Part shown: piece after piece, positions 1-8,684 of the stretch | Layout: each line of letters begins with the position of its first letter | Position numbering within the stretch: the first letter of the stretch is position 1 | Origin: Luteibacter jiangsuensis | GTDB lineage: Bacteria > Pseudomonadota > Gammaproteobacteria > Xanthomonadales > Rhodanobacteraceae | Assembly: GCF_011742555.1 (NCBI RefSeq) | Contig: NZ_JAAQQR010000008.1 | Location: forward strand, 62,001-126,000 | Length of the DNA stretch: 64,000 nucleotides | Direction: 5' to 3' | Notes under the pieces: generated by a model | What the model was told of the DNA's origin: nothing | Database searches by the model: none | Seen by the model: the letters and a program-made list of their open reading frames with translations, nothing else | Program-made: the position numbers and the translations under genes

Positions 1-356
1 TTTCCGATACAGGCAGGGGCATTGCTCCTGGCCGCGGTGAAAGGTTGTTCGAGCTGTTCGCCCGCCAGCACGATGCAGACTTCGAAGACGGCTCGGGCAT
101 GGGCATCGGCCTGGCCGTGGTCCATGAGATTGCAAGGGCACACGGCGGACGGGCGCGGGTGCATTCGGCAGGCATAGGTCTGGGCGCCGAATTCGGCGTA
201 TGGCTGCCCCTGACGAGCCCGCAGCGCACCGATGGGCCTTCCCTGACGCACGGACTGGCGGCGGCAGCGAACCTGCTCGCGCCGACCGGCGCTGCGGCAA
301 ATGGGTGCTACCGGCCGAAGCAGCGCGGGATCGCCACGGTTCGTACAAGCTTGTGA
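1..356 (+). CDS. sensor histidine kinase, C-terminal fragment (partial)
   Basis: Only the end of the gene lies in the window; the frame is open from base 3. It encodes the C-terminal half of a GHKL/HATPase_c domain. The G1 box (SDTGRGIAP) is followed by LFELF and then the G2-type glycine loop GSGMGIGLAVV, AHGG and a closing F-x-V-W-L-P strand, the usual order in two-component kinases that phosphorylate a response regulator. About 45 residues follow the ATPase fold with no recognisable domain. No response regulator lies directly downstream, so the partner cannot be named. The family is clear; the signal sensed is unknown because the sensor part is outside the window. Confidence 0.85.
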   Translation, partial: SDTGRGIAPGRGERLFELFARQHDADFEDGSGMGIGLAVVHEIARAHGGRARVHSAGIGLGAEFGVWLPLTSPQRTDGPSLTHGLAAAANLLAPTGAAANGCYRPKQRGIATVRTSL

Positions 357-406
357 GCCCAGGATCTGCTTACATGGCGGATAGCAGACAGCCGAGGGCG
401 ATACCG

Positions 407-1276
407 ATGCAGAATATCCTTTTGCAGACCACGATCGAAGGCGACAGCGACGATTGGCACATCGGTCGCTTTCATCTTCTCAAGGCATTCCTGGAAAGCA
501 TCCGCGACGAGCATGGCGAGCCCGCATTTCGCGTCACTGCGCGCAACCGCGGACCGGTCGAACACGACGACGCTGTGTTGTCACGGCTCGACGAGTCGGA
601 CTACGGGCAGCTGTGGCTGTTCGCCGTCGACACGGGTAACGGCCTCACCAGCGAAGATTGCGCGGGCATCAGCCGCTTTCGCCGGAACGGCGGCGGCCTG
701 CTCGTCACCCGCGACCACATGGATCTGGGCAGTTCCATCTGTAGCCTCGCCGGCGTGGGCGCCGCACACCATTTCCATTCCCGCAACCTCGACCCGGACA
801 CGAGCCGGCATTGCGTCGACGACACGATCACCACCGACATTTCCTGGCCCAATTACCACTCGGGCGCCAACGGCGATTATCAGAAGGTGGAAGCCGTCGG
901 CGAGGTACATGCGGTCCTTCACGACCCGGAGTCGGCCGGTGGGGTCGTCGCCTTCCTTCCATCGCATCCGCACGAGGGCGCCGTCGGAGCACCACCCGAC
1001 GATCCGACTGCACGAGTCATCCTGAAAGGACGCAGCCTTAGCACGCAAAGGGATTTCAACATCGCGGTGGCGTTCGAGCAGTCCGAAAGCGGCGGCCGTG
1101 CCATCGCGCAGTCCACCTTCCACCACTTCGCCGATTACAACTGGGACCCGTCCACGGGCTGTCCTTCGTTCGTCTCGGAAGCACCCGGAGACGGACTGCG
1201 GCAGTTCCCCGAGGCGCTCCGCGCCACGAAGCGCTACGTGCGGAATGTCGCCCAGTGGCTCACCGGCGGGACATGA
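407..1276 (+). CDS. ThuA-like / class I amidotransferase-fold protein, function unknown
   Basis: A 289-residue cytosolic protein. It starts with a strand (QNILLQTTIEG), has a central segment LWLFAVDTGNGLTSEDCAGI and then a GGGLLVTRDH turn, which resembles ThuA-like proteins of the glutamine-amidotransferase fold. No signal peptide is visible. I chose the ATG at 407 because GAGGG lies 8 bases upstream; a longer reading to 200 would overlap the kinase end in another frame and looks like a shadow. The NmrA-like gene follows after 16 bases, so the two are probably co-transcribed. ThuA proteins are linked to sugar metabolism in some bacteria, but substrate and reaction cannot be read here. The family assignment is tentative. 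Confidence 0.6.
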   Translation: MQNILLQTTIEGDSDDWHIGRFHLLKAFLESIRDEHGEPAFRVTARNRGPVEHDDAVLSRLDESDYGQLWLFAVDTGNGLTSEDCAGISRFRRNGGGLLVTRDHMDLGSSICSLAGVGAAHHFHSRNLDPDTSRHCVDDTITTDISWPNYHSGANGDYQKVEAVGEVHAVLHDPESAGGVVAFLPSHPHEGAVGAPPDDPTARVILKGRSLSTQRDFNIAVAFEQSESGGRAIAQSTFHHFADYNWDPSTGCPSFVSEAPGDGLRQFPEALRATKRYVRNVAQWLTGGT

Positions 1277-1292
1277 GCACGAGGTACGAATC

Positions 1293-2057
1293 ATGAACAT
1301 CGTCGTCGTCGGCGGCAGGGGCCTCGTCGGGCGGAACATCGTCGAGCGGCTCCGCAATGAAGGCCATCACGTATCGGCCGTTTCCCGCGCAACGGGCGTG
1401 GATGTGATCACCGGCCAGGGGCTCGCCGAATGCATGGTGGGCGCGGAAGTGGTGATCGACGTGACCAATGCGCCGACCTTCGACGACGAGGCGGCGTTCG
1501 ACTTCTTCCGTACCGCCATCGGCAACCTGCTGGAAGCCGAGCTCGCGGCGGGCGTACGGCACCATGTGACGCTGTCGATCGTGGGCACGCAGCGGCTGGA
1601 AGACAGCCATTACCTGCGCGGCAAGGCGTTGCAGGACCGCCTGATCCGGGCGTCCGGCATTCCGTTCACCATTGTCCATGCGACGCAGTTCTACGAGTTC
1701 CTCGTTGCCATCATCGAGAATGCCGTGCGCGACCAGGTCGCGCGGCTATCGCCTGCGTACATCCAGCCCGTCGCATCGGACGACGTTGCCGCGTTGATGG
1801 CGGTGCTCGCGGTGGGTGAACCGCTGAACGGGTCCATCGAGATCGCTGGCCCGGAAAGGGAAAGGATGTCCGAACTGATCCAGCGTTTCGTCATCGACCT
1901 GGAAGCGCCTTGTGACGTGCAGACCGACGGTCGCGCTCCCTATTTCGGCGCCGTCCTCGATGAGGACAGCCTGGTTCCGGGTGACGGCTCGCTCCAGGGT
2001 AGCGTCGGCTTTCAGAAGTGGCTGGAAAGATCGGAGTTCTCGCGCGTCGGCTGGTGA
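1293..2057 (+). CDS. NAD(P)-binding NmrA/atypical SDR family oxidoreductase
   Basis: A 254-residue Rossmann-fold protein. It opens with MNIVVVGGRGLVGRNIVERL, an early-strand glycine motif (GGRGLVG) typical of atypical short-chain dehydrogenases and NmrA-like proteins that bind NAD(P). The segment around residues 85-110 (HHVTLSIVGTQ ... HYLRGKALQD) corresponds to the region that carries Y-x-x-x-K in classical SDRs; here it reads YLRGK, so the catalytic pair may be retained. The start is set by GAGG 9 bases upstream. The gene probably forms a pair with the ThuA-like gene before it. It converges with the SLOG-SLATT gene, whose stop lies only 8 bases away. The substrate is unknown. Confidence 0.8.
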   Translation: MNIVVVGGRGLVGRNIVERLRNEGHHVSAVSRATGVDVITGQGLAECMVGAEVVIDVTNAPTFDDEAAFDFFRTAIGNLLEAELAAGVRHHVTLSIVGTQRLEDSHYLRGKALQDRLIRASGIPFTIVHATQFYEFLVAIIENAVRDQVARLSPAYIQPVASDDVAALMAVLAVGEPLNGSIEIAGPERERMSELIQRFVIDLEAPCDVQTDGRAPYFGAVLDEDSLVPGDGSLQGSVGFQKWLERSEFSRVGW

Positions 2058-2065
2058 GGTCCATG

Positions 2066-3763
2066 TCACAGCTTGCTGTGCTCGACTTGTCGCTCGCGCT
2101 GCAGCAGCGTCCATTCCGCATGCTCGGTCAACGCTGCGTCGCCCAAGGCGTGAAGGATCGCGCGCTGTCTGGCGGGATCTGCCGTGCGGTCGAGCGCGGC
2201 GCGAGCGCTGGCGAAGATGCGCTGCATGAAGCGGTATTGGCGGATTAGTTCTCGATCCGCCTTCCGATAGGCATAAGCTTCGCGCACCGCTGCCACGATG
2301 GAGAGCACGGCCATGGTGGTAACCAGGATCACCTTGGTCTCCACGTCGAGCCGTGTCGCGAACGCCGCCAGGAACACGCTGATCGCCACGCCACCCCACA
2401 GGCTGATGAGCCCTGTGGTGGCGGTGATGTGATGCAGCCTTGCACGTTCGGAGGCCTTGCGTTCGTAGTACTCGAGCTGACCCGACTTGCCCGAATGTCC
2501 TACCCACTCCTCGATGACCTCGTGAAGAGCGTTGTCGCCGGGCTCACCGGGTGTCGACGATGGATAGAGGCTGGCCGCACGCATCACGTTGCGGATCCAT
2601 CCCAGCTCGATGTTCTGCTTCTGCAGGAAATTGTCGTGGGCGAATTCGTGGTCGGCATCCGGTGCGACCCCGGCACGGCGCCAGCACGACTGGACCCGCA
2701 AGCCCTCGGCAAGCGCGCGATAGTCCAGGTATTTGCGATGCCAACCGCGATGACGCGCAAGGAGCGCCACTGCTCCGCCCGTCGCGAACAGAAGAAGGAA
2801 AAGGTAGATCAGCGAATCGTGTGTGGGAACGTGGGCATAGAAGGTGAATGCGATTCCCATCAGTGCCGCCGCGGCGTACGTGACGCGTAAGGCGAGGAGC
2901 ACGCGCTGGCGGAAGTGCACTGCGAGCCAGTCCGCGGCATGGAAGTACTGTTCGGTCTGTAAGGTGGCCGCGCACGGCGAGCCGTGCAACGATGGCGGTG
3001 CGGCCGCGATGCGCGCGGCATGGCGGGCGCACTCCCGGTTGAATTCGGTCATGCGCGAGAACATCAGGTCGAAGTCGCCGGGCATGTCCGCGTGCATCGC
3101 CGGATCCGCGCCTGTCCGCCACCCCGCCTCGAGCGGTTTCAACCCGGGGGCCGCCTCCCCGCGACCGCGCGAACACACGATGTGGTACAGCAGGCTTTCC
3201 GTGCCGTCTCCGAGCACGTGGCGATGATGCCGGTGACGCGCGATCAGGCCAGGCAGGCTGCCGGTAAGGTGATAAGCCACGATCTGCGCGGTTCCTCCGA
3301 ACCCTCCGGCATCATTGCCGTCCCACAGCGCCAGGAGTACATGGCAATGGCTGGCGATATAGACGCCCGCGGTGGCGTACTGCCTGTCGCGCTCGATTCC
3401 CGGCATGGCGATGGCATGGCGTGGCTTGTCCATGAGGCGCGGCAGCAGTACCACCTCGGCTTGATCGCGGAGGGTTTCGAACGACTGCCGAACGCCAACG
3501 TCGTCGAAGTCGTCCATGTACAGGTCCGGCGGCAACGGCAGCGGCGCCATCAGACGCACCCCGCAGGCCAGGGCCTCCCGAGCCACAAGCTGGTCGCCAC
3601 CCTCCGCCAGCGACGACAGGAGGACGATCGGCAGTCCGGGAAACCGGTGGCCCAGGTTTTCGAAGAATTCGCGGACGCGAAGGCTTATGCCCTCGCGCTG
3701 CGAGGGAGAGATGTCCCTATGACTCGTGACGCCGACGACGAGAGGAACGACCGACGAGGCCAT
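2066..3763 (-). CDS. SLOG-domain protein with duplicated SLATT-like 2TM modules, predicted nucleotide-activated membrane effector
   Basis: A 565-residue protein. Residues 8-170 look like a SLOG (DprA/LOG-like Rossmann) nucleotide-binding domain: GVTSHRD at 11-17, LSSLAEGGDQLVA at 49-61, LLALWDGN at 143-150 and GGTAQIV at 156-162. Two helical-pair modules follow: TM at about 288-310 and 316-336 with YRALAEGLRVQ at 348-358, then TM at about 448-470 and 476-496 with a similar charged helix to 517. Two membrane helices followed by Y-R-x-x-A-E-x-L-R is the signature of SLATT domains, proposed from comparative genomics as pore-type effectors of nucleotide-signalled conflict systems. The ATG starts 5 bases after the stop of the 41-residue gene and has no good SD, suggesting re-initiation. 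The family call is fairly firm; an effector role is inference. Confidence 0.75.
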   Translation of the reverse strand: MASSVVPLVVGVTSHRDISPSQREGISLRVREFFENLGHRFPGLPIVLLSSLAEGGDQLVAREALACGVRLMAPLPLPPDLYMDDFDDVGVRQSFETLRDQAEVVLLPRLMDKPRHAIAMPGIERDRQYATAGVYIASHCHVLLALWDGNDAGGFGGTAQIVAYHLTGSLPGLIARHRHHRHVLGDGTESLLYHIVCSRGRGEAAPGLKPLEAGWRTGADPAMHADMPGDFDLMFSRMTEFNRECARHAARIAAAPPSLHGSPCAATLQTEQYFHAADWLAVHFRQRVLLALRVTYAAAALMGIAFTFYAHVPTHDSLIYLFLLLFATGGAVALLARHRGWHRKYLDYRALAEGLRVQSCWRRAGVAPDADHEFAHDNFLQKQNIELGWIRNVMRAASLYPSSTPGEPGDNALHEVIEEWVGHSGKSGQLEYYERKASERARLHHITATTGLISLWGGVAISVFLAAFATRLDVETKVILVTTMAVLSIVAAVREAYAYRKADRELIRQYRFMQRIFASARAALDRTADPARQRAILHALGDAALTEHAEWTLLQRERQVEHSKL

Positions 3764-3768
3764 GAGTG

Positions 3769-3894
3769 TCAGCTCGGCTTTATGGCACCTGTCCTGGTAT
3801 CCCTCGTCGGCAGGGTCTTGCCCTGATCGGATGGCTTGGCGGGGGGCGGTTCGGCCGGCTTCTCGGGTTTCTTGTCGCTGGGCGCGTTCGTCAC
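3769..3894 (-). CDS. 41-residue Pro/Lys-rich small protein between TIR and SLOG-SLATT genes
   Basis: The GTG start overlaps the TGA stop of the TIR gene (GTGA), and AGGAG sits 7 bases before the GTG, inside the TIR gene's end. This is one of the better ribosome binding sites nearby, so translation is likely although the product has only 41 residues. The peptide is rich in Pro, Lys, Asp and Thr (PSDKKPEKPAEPPPAKPSDQ in its first half), has no hydrophobic segment and no cysteine, and is predicted disordered. Its stop lies 5 bases before the ATG of the SLOG-SLATT gene. It could be a regulatory or scaffold peptide, or simply a device that couples translation of the two large genes. No homologue is known to me. 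Confidence 0.6.
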   Translation of the reverse strand: MTNAPSDKKPEKPAEPPPAKPSDQGKTLPTRDTRTGAIKPS

Positions 3895-6119
3895 GGCGGT
3901 TCTCCTGCTTGGTGAAGGGGTCCTGGCTGTCCTGTCGCCACCTCTCCGTCGGTGGCCGCGGATGGAGGGTGGACGGCATCGGTGGGCGGGTAATCGATGC
4001 CCTGTCGTTTCAGCGCGCTCAGGAGGCCGGCGTCTCGGTAACCGTCCGCCCACAGGCGTGCGATGGAAGGTGCGGCGTCCGTTTTCCGGTGAAGATCCAA
4101 CTGCGCCCGGACCTTCAGGGCGAGCAGTCGTGGATCGGTGTCTGCGCCGACGGCTTCCGCCACCGTGCGCAACACCTGTTCCCGCAGGCGGCGCGCGCTA
4201 CCACTGTCTACAGCCGCGTCGGCCTGCACGAGCAGTCCCGTGGCCTCGGCAAGCAATAGGGAACGATCGCCCGGGGTCTTTTCCAGGAGGGGGGCAAGCA
4301 TGCGTGAGCCAGCCTCCGCCTGACGGCGCGCTCCCGCCTTGTCGTCCATCGCGTGCAACTGCGCGGCATGCTCGATCAGCGTTTCGGCGTATTCGCGGCG
4401 CCACGTCGCGTTTTCCGCGTCCTGCGCGGTGAGGCGGGCGAAGATCGCTTCCGCCTTCGCGATCAGGCGGCCCGCCGCGAGCAGATCGCCGTGCAGCCGC
4501 CTCAGACGCGCGAGCTGCGTGCCATACAGCGCGACCTGTTCCCGGGCCTCCGCGTTACTTGCATCCATCGCCGCCAGCGACGACGCGATGTCCACGGCGC
4601 GCTGCAGGCGTTCCATGCCCGACTCCGGGTCTCCCGCCAGGGCCTGGGTCCGTCCAAGGATCGCGTGTGCCGTCAGCAGCCGGCCCTGGCGACTCGCGTC
4701 GTTCGGAGCTTCGGCGGCAAGGCGCATCTGGATGCGTTCGTCTTCCGTGTACTTCCGCAACGCCTCCGCGAGGTCGCCGCGCAACAGCGCGAGCTTGCCG
4801 AGATTGTTCTGCGCGGAGCCAAGGTATTCGCTCCACTCCGCGTTCCCGGGTTGCGCCGCGACGAGACGCTGCATCGCGACAAGCATGCGCCTGTACTGGG
4901 CGGCCGCTTCGTCCAGTTGTCCGCGCGCCTCGAGCACGTAGCCGATGTTGTTGTCGACGAGGGCCAGCTGGAAAGCGATATCCAGATCGCCCGGCGCGCC
5001 TGCGGACGCTCGCTGGAGAATATTTTTCGCCGACGCGAAGCTGTCTTGGGCGGCGTCCAGCTTTCCCTGTCGCCAGTACACCAGCCCCACGAAGGTCAGG
5101 GCTTCGGCATGCGCCAGCTGGTACGCCGGGTCGGCGCCGGCGACATCCAGCTTCGATGCGATCGCGAGCGCCGCCCGATAAGAGGTCATCGCCGCGGCCA
5201 GCTCTCCCTGGTCCAGGCGAACGCTGCCGATCTTCTGCAGTGCGGTCGCCCTCTGGCTCAACGCGCGCGTGTCGAGATCCTCCCCGGATTGCGCCTGGAA
5301 GTAAGCCATGGCCTTGTCGTCCACCGCTTCCAGGATGTCCAGTCGAGACACCTCGGACAGTTTGTCGTTGAGGTCTCCGAGCATGAAGGCCACCAGGTCC
5401 TCGGCTTCCTTCTGCCTCTGCTCCGCGGTGTTGCGCGCCAGGATAGCCGCCACCGCCAGCGCCCCGGTGACGACGGCAATGCCGATCGACGCGGATGTCA
5501 GGAGCATGGCCCTATACGCGCGGCGCTGGTAATCGCGTCGTTTCAATGCATCCAGGTCCAGCCCGAGCAAGCCGGCGACGAGCCGGCACTTCGCCTCGGC
5601 CCGTGTGTCCTTTCCCGGCCGTACGTCGGCAGCAACGGGCTCCAGCATGTCGTCGCGCAAGGAGCCGTCCGCACGCCAGCGCCGGCGCAAGGCGGGCGCA
5701 AAGCACTCATCCACTTCATGCGCTGGAACGAGGCTCGCATTCGGCTCGCCCGACACGATCAGGCAAAAGATGCGGTCTTCGCGCCCCAGTCGTTTGAACG
5801 CCGCCACCTCTTCGTTCACCCAGCGCGATGTCGCGGCGCTGGGCGAACAGACGACGAGCAGGCTCTCGGAGCTGGAAAGCGCTTCGTTCACCTTCGCGCC
5901 GAGGTCGGCCGCGCTGGCGAGTTCGTCGGTGTCTCGGAAGATGGGAGAAAGCCGTCTCGGTACCGGTCCGAAGGCCGTCACCTGCCCGACAAGCCGCCGC
6001 GGCACCACGTAGCGCTCCAGTGCCCGGTGCAACCACCGCGCCCAGGACTCGTCCCGGTGGCTATAGCTGAGGAAAGCGCGGTACCGAAATGCCGGTGCCG
6101 CGGACATCTGGGCGGCCAC
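3891..6119 (-). CDS. TIR-domain protein with one transmembrane helix and C-terminal TPR repeats
   Basis: A 742-residue protein. Residues 11-125 form a TIR domain: FRYRAFLSYSHRDESWA at 11-27, then IFRDTDELASAADL at 60-73 and SRWVNEEV at 98-105. Aligned on the WVxxE segment of catalytic TIRs, E103 or E104 takes the place of the NAD-hydrolysing glutamate, so NADase or cyclase activity is plausible. One TM helix (about 204-228) separates it from a long TPR-type helical region (about 270-700), including IGSVRLDQGELAAAMTSYRA and NNIGYVLEARGQLDEAAAQY. TPRs may sense a partner. The GTG start at 6119 has AGGGGG 7 bases upstream; an ATG at 6107 lacks an SD. The gene leads the cassette with the 41-residue protein and the SLOG-SLATT protein. 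Confidence 0.85.
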   Translation of the reverse strand: MAAQMSAAPAFRYRAFLSYSHRDESWARWLHRALERYVVPRRLVGQVTAFGPVPRRLSPIFRDTDELASAADLGAKVNEALSSSESLLVVCSPSAATSRWVNEEVAAFKRLGREDRIFCLIVSGEPNASLVPAHEVDECFAPALRRRWRADGSLRDDMLEPVAADVRPGKDTRAEAKCRLVAGLLGLDLDALKRRDYQRRAYRAMLLTSASIGIAVVTGALAVAAILARNTAEQRQKEAEDLVAFMLGDLNDKLSEVSRLDILEAVDDKAMAYFQAQSGEDLDTRALSQRATALQKIGSVRLDQGELAAAMTSYRAALAIASKLDVAGADPAYQLAHAEALTFVGLVYWRQGKLDAAQDSFASAKNILQRASAGAPGDLDIAFQLALVDNNIGYVLEARGQLDEAAAQYRRMLVAMQRLVAAQPGNAEWSEYLGSAQNNLGKLALLRGDLAEALRKYTEDERIQMRLAAEAPNDASRQGRLLTAHAILGRTQALAGDPESGMERLQRAVDIASSLAAMDASNAEAREQVALYGTQLARLRRLHGDLLAAGRLIAKAEAIFARLTAQDAENATWRREYAETLIEHAAQLHAMDDKAGARRQAEAGSRMLAPLLEKTPGDRSLLLAEATGLLVQADAAVDSGSARRLREQVLRTVAEAVGADTDPRLLALKVRAQLDLHRKTDAAPSIARLWADGYRDAGLLSALKRQGIDYPPTDAVHPPSAATDGEVATGQPGPLHQAGEPP

Positions 6120-6246
6120 GTGGGGACCCCCTATGCACGCCGTTTTCCTGCCGGGACCAACGCTAGCACCGAAAGCGTGATCCGTGTCTCGTTTTCACGC
6201 ATCCGTCACGCGAAAATTCCTGGCCACTCGTGGTGCGCGGGTGCCG

Positions 6247-7284
6247 TTACACCCCGGGTGGATTCGAGTCGATCACCTTTACCTTCGGCCCCGTCGTCGA
6301 AGGCTGGATACTCTCGTCCGTGGCCAGCAGCACGGAGCCGGGCGACAGCAACGGCAGCACCTTCTCCATGAACTCGCGCGGCACGGCCACGCGATCCACC
6401 AGCGCTTCATCCACGACTTTGCCCGCTTCGTCGCCGTGACCCGGAATGCCGATGGTGATCCAGTTGGGCATGCGCAGGCCCGCGCGATTCGGCGAATCCG
6501 GCATGTAGCCCGCCGCGACGATGAAGGCATGCGTGCCGGTAAGGGGATCGGTCACCTGGACCTTGCTGCGGCCGATCTCGATTCCGTTGCGGAAAACGAA
6601 GACCGTGCCGTCGGCGACACTCAGCACCATGGAAATGGGGCCGGCCGGCGACGCCTCGGGCGTCCATCGATACAGCTCGCCCGACGCAAGGGGCGCCAGG
6701 TCGAGGTCCGACCCGTTGCGCGGGTCGATGGGGATCACCGCACTCGGATGCACGACGGTGACCGGCGCGGTGCCCTGCTCCGCCACGACCACGGTCATGC
6801 CCATGTTGGTGGCGTCGAACAGCAGGCGCGCGAACTCGGTGGGCATGTGCACACAACCGTGCGATTCCGGATAACCGGGCAGGCCGCCTGCATGCAAGGC
6901 CACGCCATCCCAGGTCAGCCGCTGCTGGTAGGGCATCGGCGCGTTGTCGTACTTCTTCGAGTGGTGGTCCTTGTCCTTCTGCAGGATCGTGAAGACGCCC
7001 GTGGGCGTTTCGTACCCCTTCCGACCGGTACTCACCGTGGTGACGCCGATGAGGACGCCGTTGCGATAGGCATAGGCGCGCTGCTCGGTGAGGCTGACGA
7101 TCACCGCCATCGGGCCCGCGCCGACCGGACGTCCGCCCCAGATCCATTCGCCCGGCTTGAGGTCCGCGGGTGGGGTATCCGCCGGGCTGGAAGCCTTCGC
7201 GCCCCAGACGGGCACGCTCGCGGTGGCCGGCACGGCCAGCGCCATGGACACGGATAGTGCGATGCCGATGAACAGGCGTTTCAT
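6247..7284 (-). CDS. L,D-transpeptidase (YkuD family), exported
   Basis: A 345-residue protein with a clear signal peptide (KRLFIGIALSVSMALAVPATA). The YkuD catalytic domain spans about residues 58-170, with HAGGLPGYPESHGCVHMP at 131-148; H131 and C144 are the catalytic pair that forms 3-3 crosslinks in peptidoglycan or attaches proteins to it. The usual motif is SHGC(I/V)R; here the arginine is replaced by histidine (SHGCVHM), a known but less common variation that may change donor binding. A second region of about 150 residues after the catalytic domain resembles a second, cysteine-free copy (PISMVLSVADGTVFVFRNG), so the protein may carry a degenerate duplicate. The TIR gene starts 127 bases downstream on the same strand. 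Confidence 0.88.
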   Translation of the reverse strand: MKRLFIGIALSVSMALAVPATASVPVWGAKASSPADTPPADLKPGEWIWGGRPVGAGPMAVIVSLTEQRAYAYRNGVLIGVTTVSTGRKGYETPTGVFTILQKDKDHHSKKYDNAPMPYQQRLTWDGVALHAGGLPGYPESHGCVHMPTEFARLLFDATNMGMTVVVAEQGTAPVTVVHPSAVIPIDPRNGSDLDLAPLASGELYRWTPEASPAGPISMVLSVADGTVFVFRNGIEIGRSKVQVTDPLTGTHAFIVAAGYMPDSPNRAGLRMPNWITIGIPGHGDEAGKVVDEALVDRVAVPREFMEKVLPLLSPGSVLLATDESIQPSTTGPKVKVIDSNPPGV

Positions 7285-7371
7285 GAGCGCTCCTTTTCGC
7301 CGATGCGGGAAGGTTAGAGGCGCGATGTTCGCTCGCGCCAGGACACAATGGGCGTGGTTTGGCCGATATTC

Positions 7372-8589
7372 CTATGGCGTGGCGACGTCCGCATCGGCCG
7401 GCTCCCGTCCGGCACCCGGGCGGGAAGGCAGAAACAATTCTCCGGTGAGGATGCTGGACATGGGACGACGGGCACCGGGAAGACGCGCCATGGGATCGAA
7501 CAGCAGGTCGCGGCACCAGCCGAGCGCCGAGTGATCGGACTGGAACAGCGGCGTCAGCCATCGGCTCATGCGCTGATACATGCGTACATGGCGATGGCGG
7601 GCACGAACGTAGGTGTCCAGGGCTTCGTCCAGGTTCTGCTGCGCTGCCAGCGCATCCGCGAGCGCGGCGGCATCCAGCAGGGCCATGTTCACGCCCTGGC
7701 CGAGCTGGGGGCTCATGGCGTGCGCCGCGTCCCCGACCACCACCATGCGTCCATGCCGCGGTCGCGCAAGCACGACGTCGCGATATCGCGCCTTGTGCAG
7801 CGCGTCCGCCTGGTCCAGGTGCGCCACGTGCTCCTCGAGTTCCGGCCAGATTTCCGCGACCCGCAACTTCATCGCCGCCAACCCCGCCTCGTCGAAGCGG
7901 CTCACTGTCTCGCCCGGAAGGCTGTAGTAGAAGGTCATCCAGCGCCCGTCATGACCGGGACGCGTGCCGACCGGGAGCATGCCGATCATCGAGCGCGTAC
8001 CGGCATAGCGTTGCAGCAGGTGCGTGGGCGACGGCCAGTCGTCGATGCGCAGGAGGCACCAGACCGCGCCCCACGCATAGAGGCGTTCGCGCCGGACGTG
8101 TGTGCCGCAGGCGGCGCGCAATGCCGAATGGGCACCGTCCGCCGCGACCACGAGATCGAAGGGCCCATGGATCTCCCCCTGGGCGTCGGTGAGCGTATGC
8201 GTGCGATCGTCGTAACCGACGACCGTCGTGGCCGTCCGCACCTGCGCGGCGCCGACGTGGGCCGCGCGGAGCAGCTCGAACAACGCGCCGCGCGTCATGC
8301 CGACGCCATGGCATCCCGGGCGCCGGTCGGCATAGCGCATCGCCATCACTCGCCGGCCGCGCCACGTGCTGCCGTGCAGCTCGTCGATGCGCTGGCCGAT
8401 CGCCTCCGCGCGGTCGGCGAGTCCCATGCGAGCGAGCACGCCGAGCCCCGTCGGCTGGAGCAGAAAGCCCGCGCCGACCGGTCCCAGGATGGAACTCCGT
8501 TCGAACACGGTAACGTCGTGACCCTGCGCCGACAGAAGGATGGCCGTGGCCTGTCCGGCTGTTCCGTAGCCCACGAGCGCGACCTTCAT
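7372..8589 (-). CDS. FAD-dependent monooxygenase (PHBH-type)
   Basis: A 405-residue flavoprotein of the aromatic hydroxylase fold. The N-terminal dinucleotide motif is KVALVGYGTAGQATAILL with the acidic end of strand two in VTVFERS. The late GD motif is GDAAHAMSPQLGQGVNMALLDA (about residues 285-306), which contacts the FAD ribityl chain. Such enzymes use NAD(P)H and O2 to hydroxylate aromatic or polyketide-like substrates; the substrate is not predictable here. Start chosen at the ATG at 8589, with GGAG and AAAGG upstream; a longer frame to 8619 would lack an SD. Divergent from the GST gene across about 95 bases, so they may share a control region. Confidence 0.85.
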   Translation of the reverse strand: MKVALVGYGTAGQATAILLSAQGHDVTVFERSSILGPVGAGFLLQPTGLGVLARMGLADRAEAIGQRIDELHGSTWRGRRVMAMRYADRRPGCHGVGMTRGALFELLRAAHVGAAQVRTATTVVGYDDRTHTLTDAQGEIHGPFDLVVAADGAHSALRAACGTHVRRERLYAWGAVWCLLRIDDWPSPTHLLQRYAGTRSMIGMLPVGTRPGHDGRWMTFYYSLPGETVSRFDEAGLAAMKLRVAEIWPELEEHVAHLDQADALHKARYRDVVLARPRHGRMVVVGDAAHAMSPQLGQGVNMALLDAAALADALAAQQNLDEALDTYVRARHRHVRMYQRMSRWLTPLFQSDHSALGWCRDLLFDPMARLPGARRPMSSILTGELFLPSRPGAGREPADADVATP

Positions 8590-8684
8590 TCGCCTTTCTC
8601 CCGGATGACGCCCGATCATAGCCTGTCGATTTCCGGGGCACTCGTTCGACGCATGGTCAGGCCCTCCACGAACCGGTGGTAACG

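Noticed and set aside
4353-6371. 672-codon plus-strand frame opposite the TIR gene
   Set aside because: Shadow of the GC-rich TIR-TPR gene; no motifs, Arg/Gln/His-rich.
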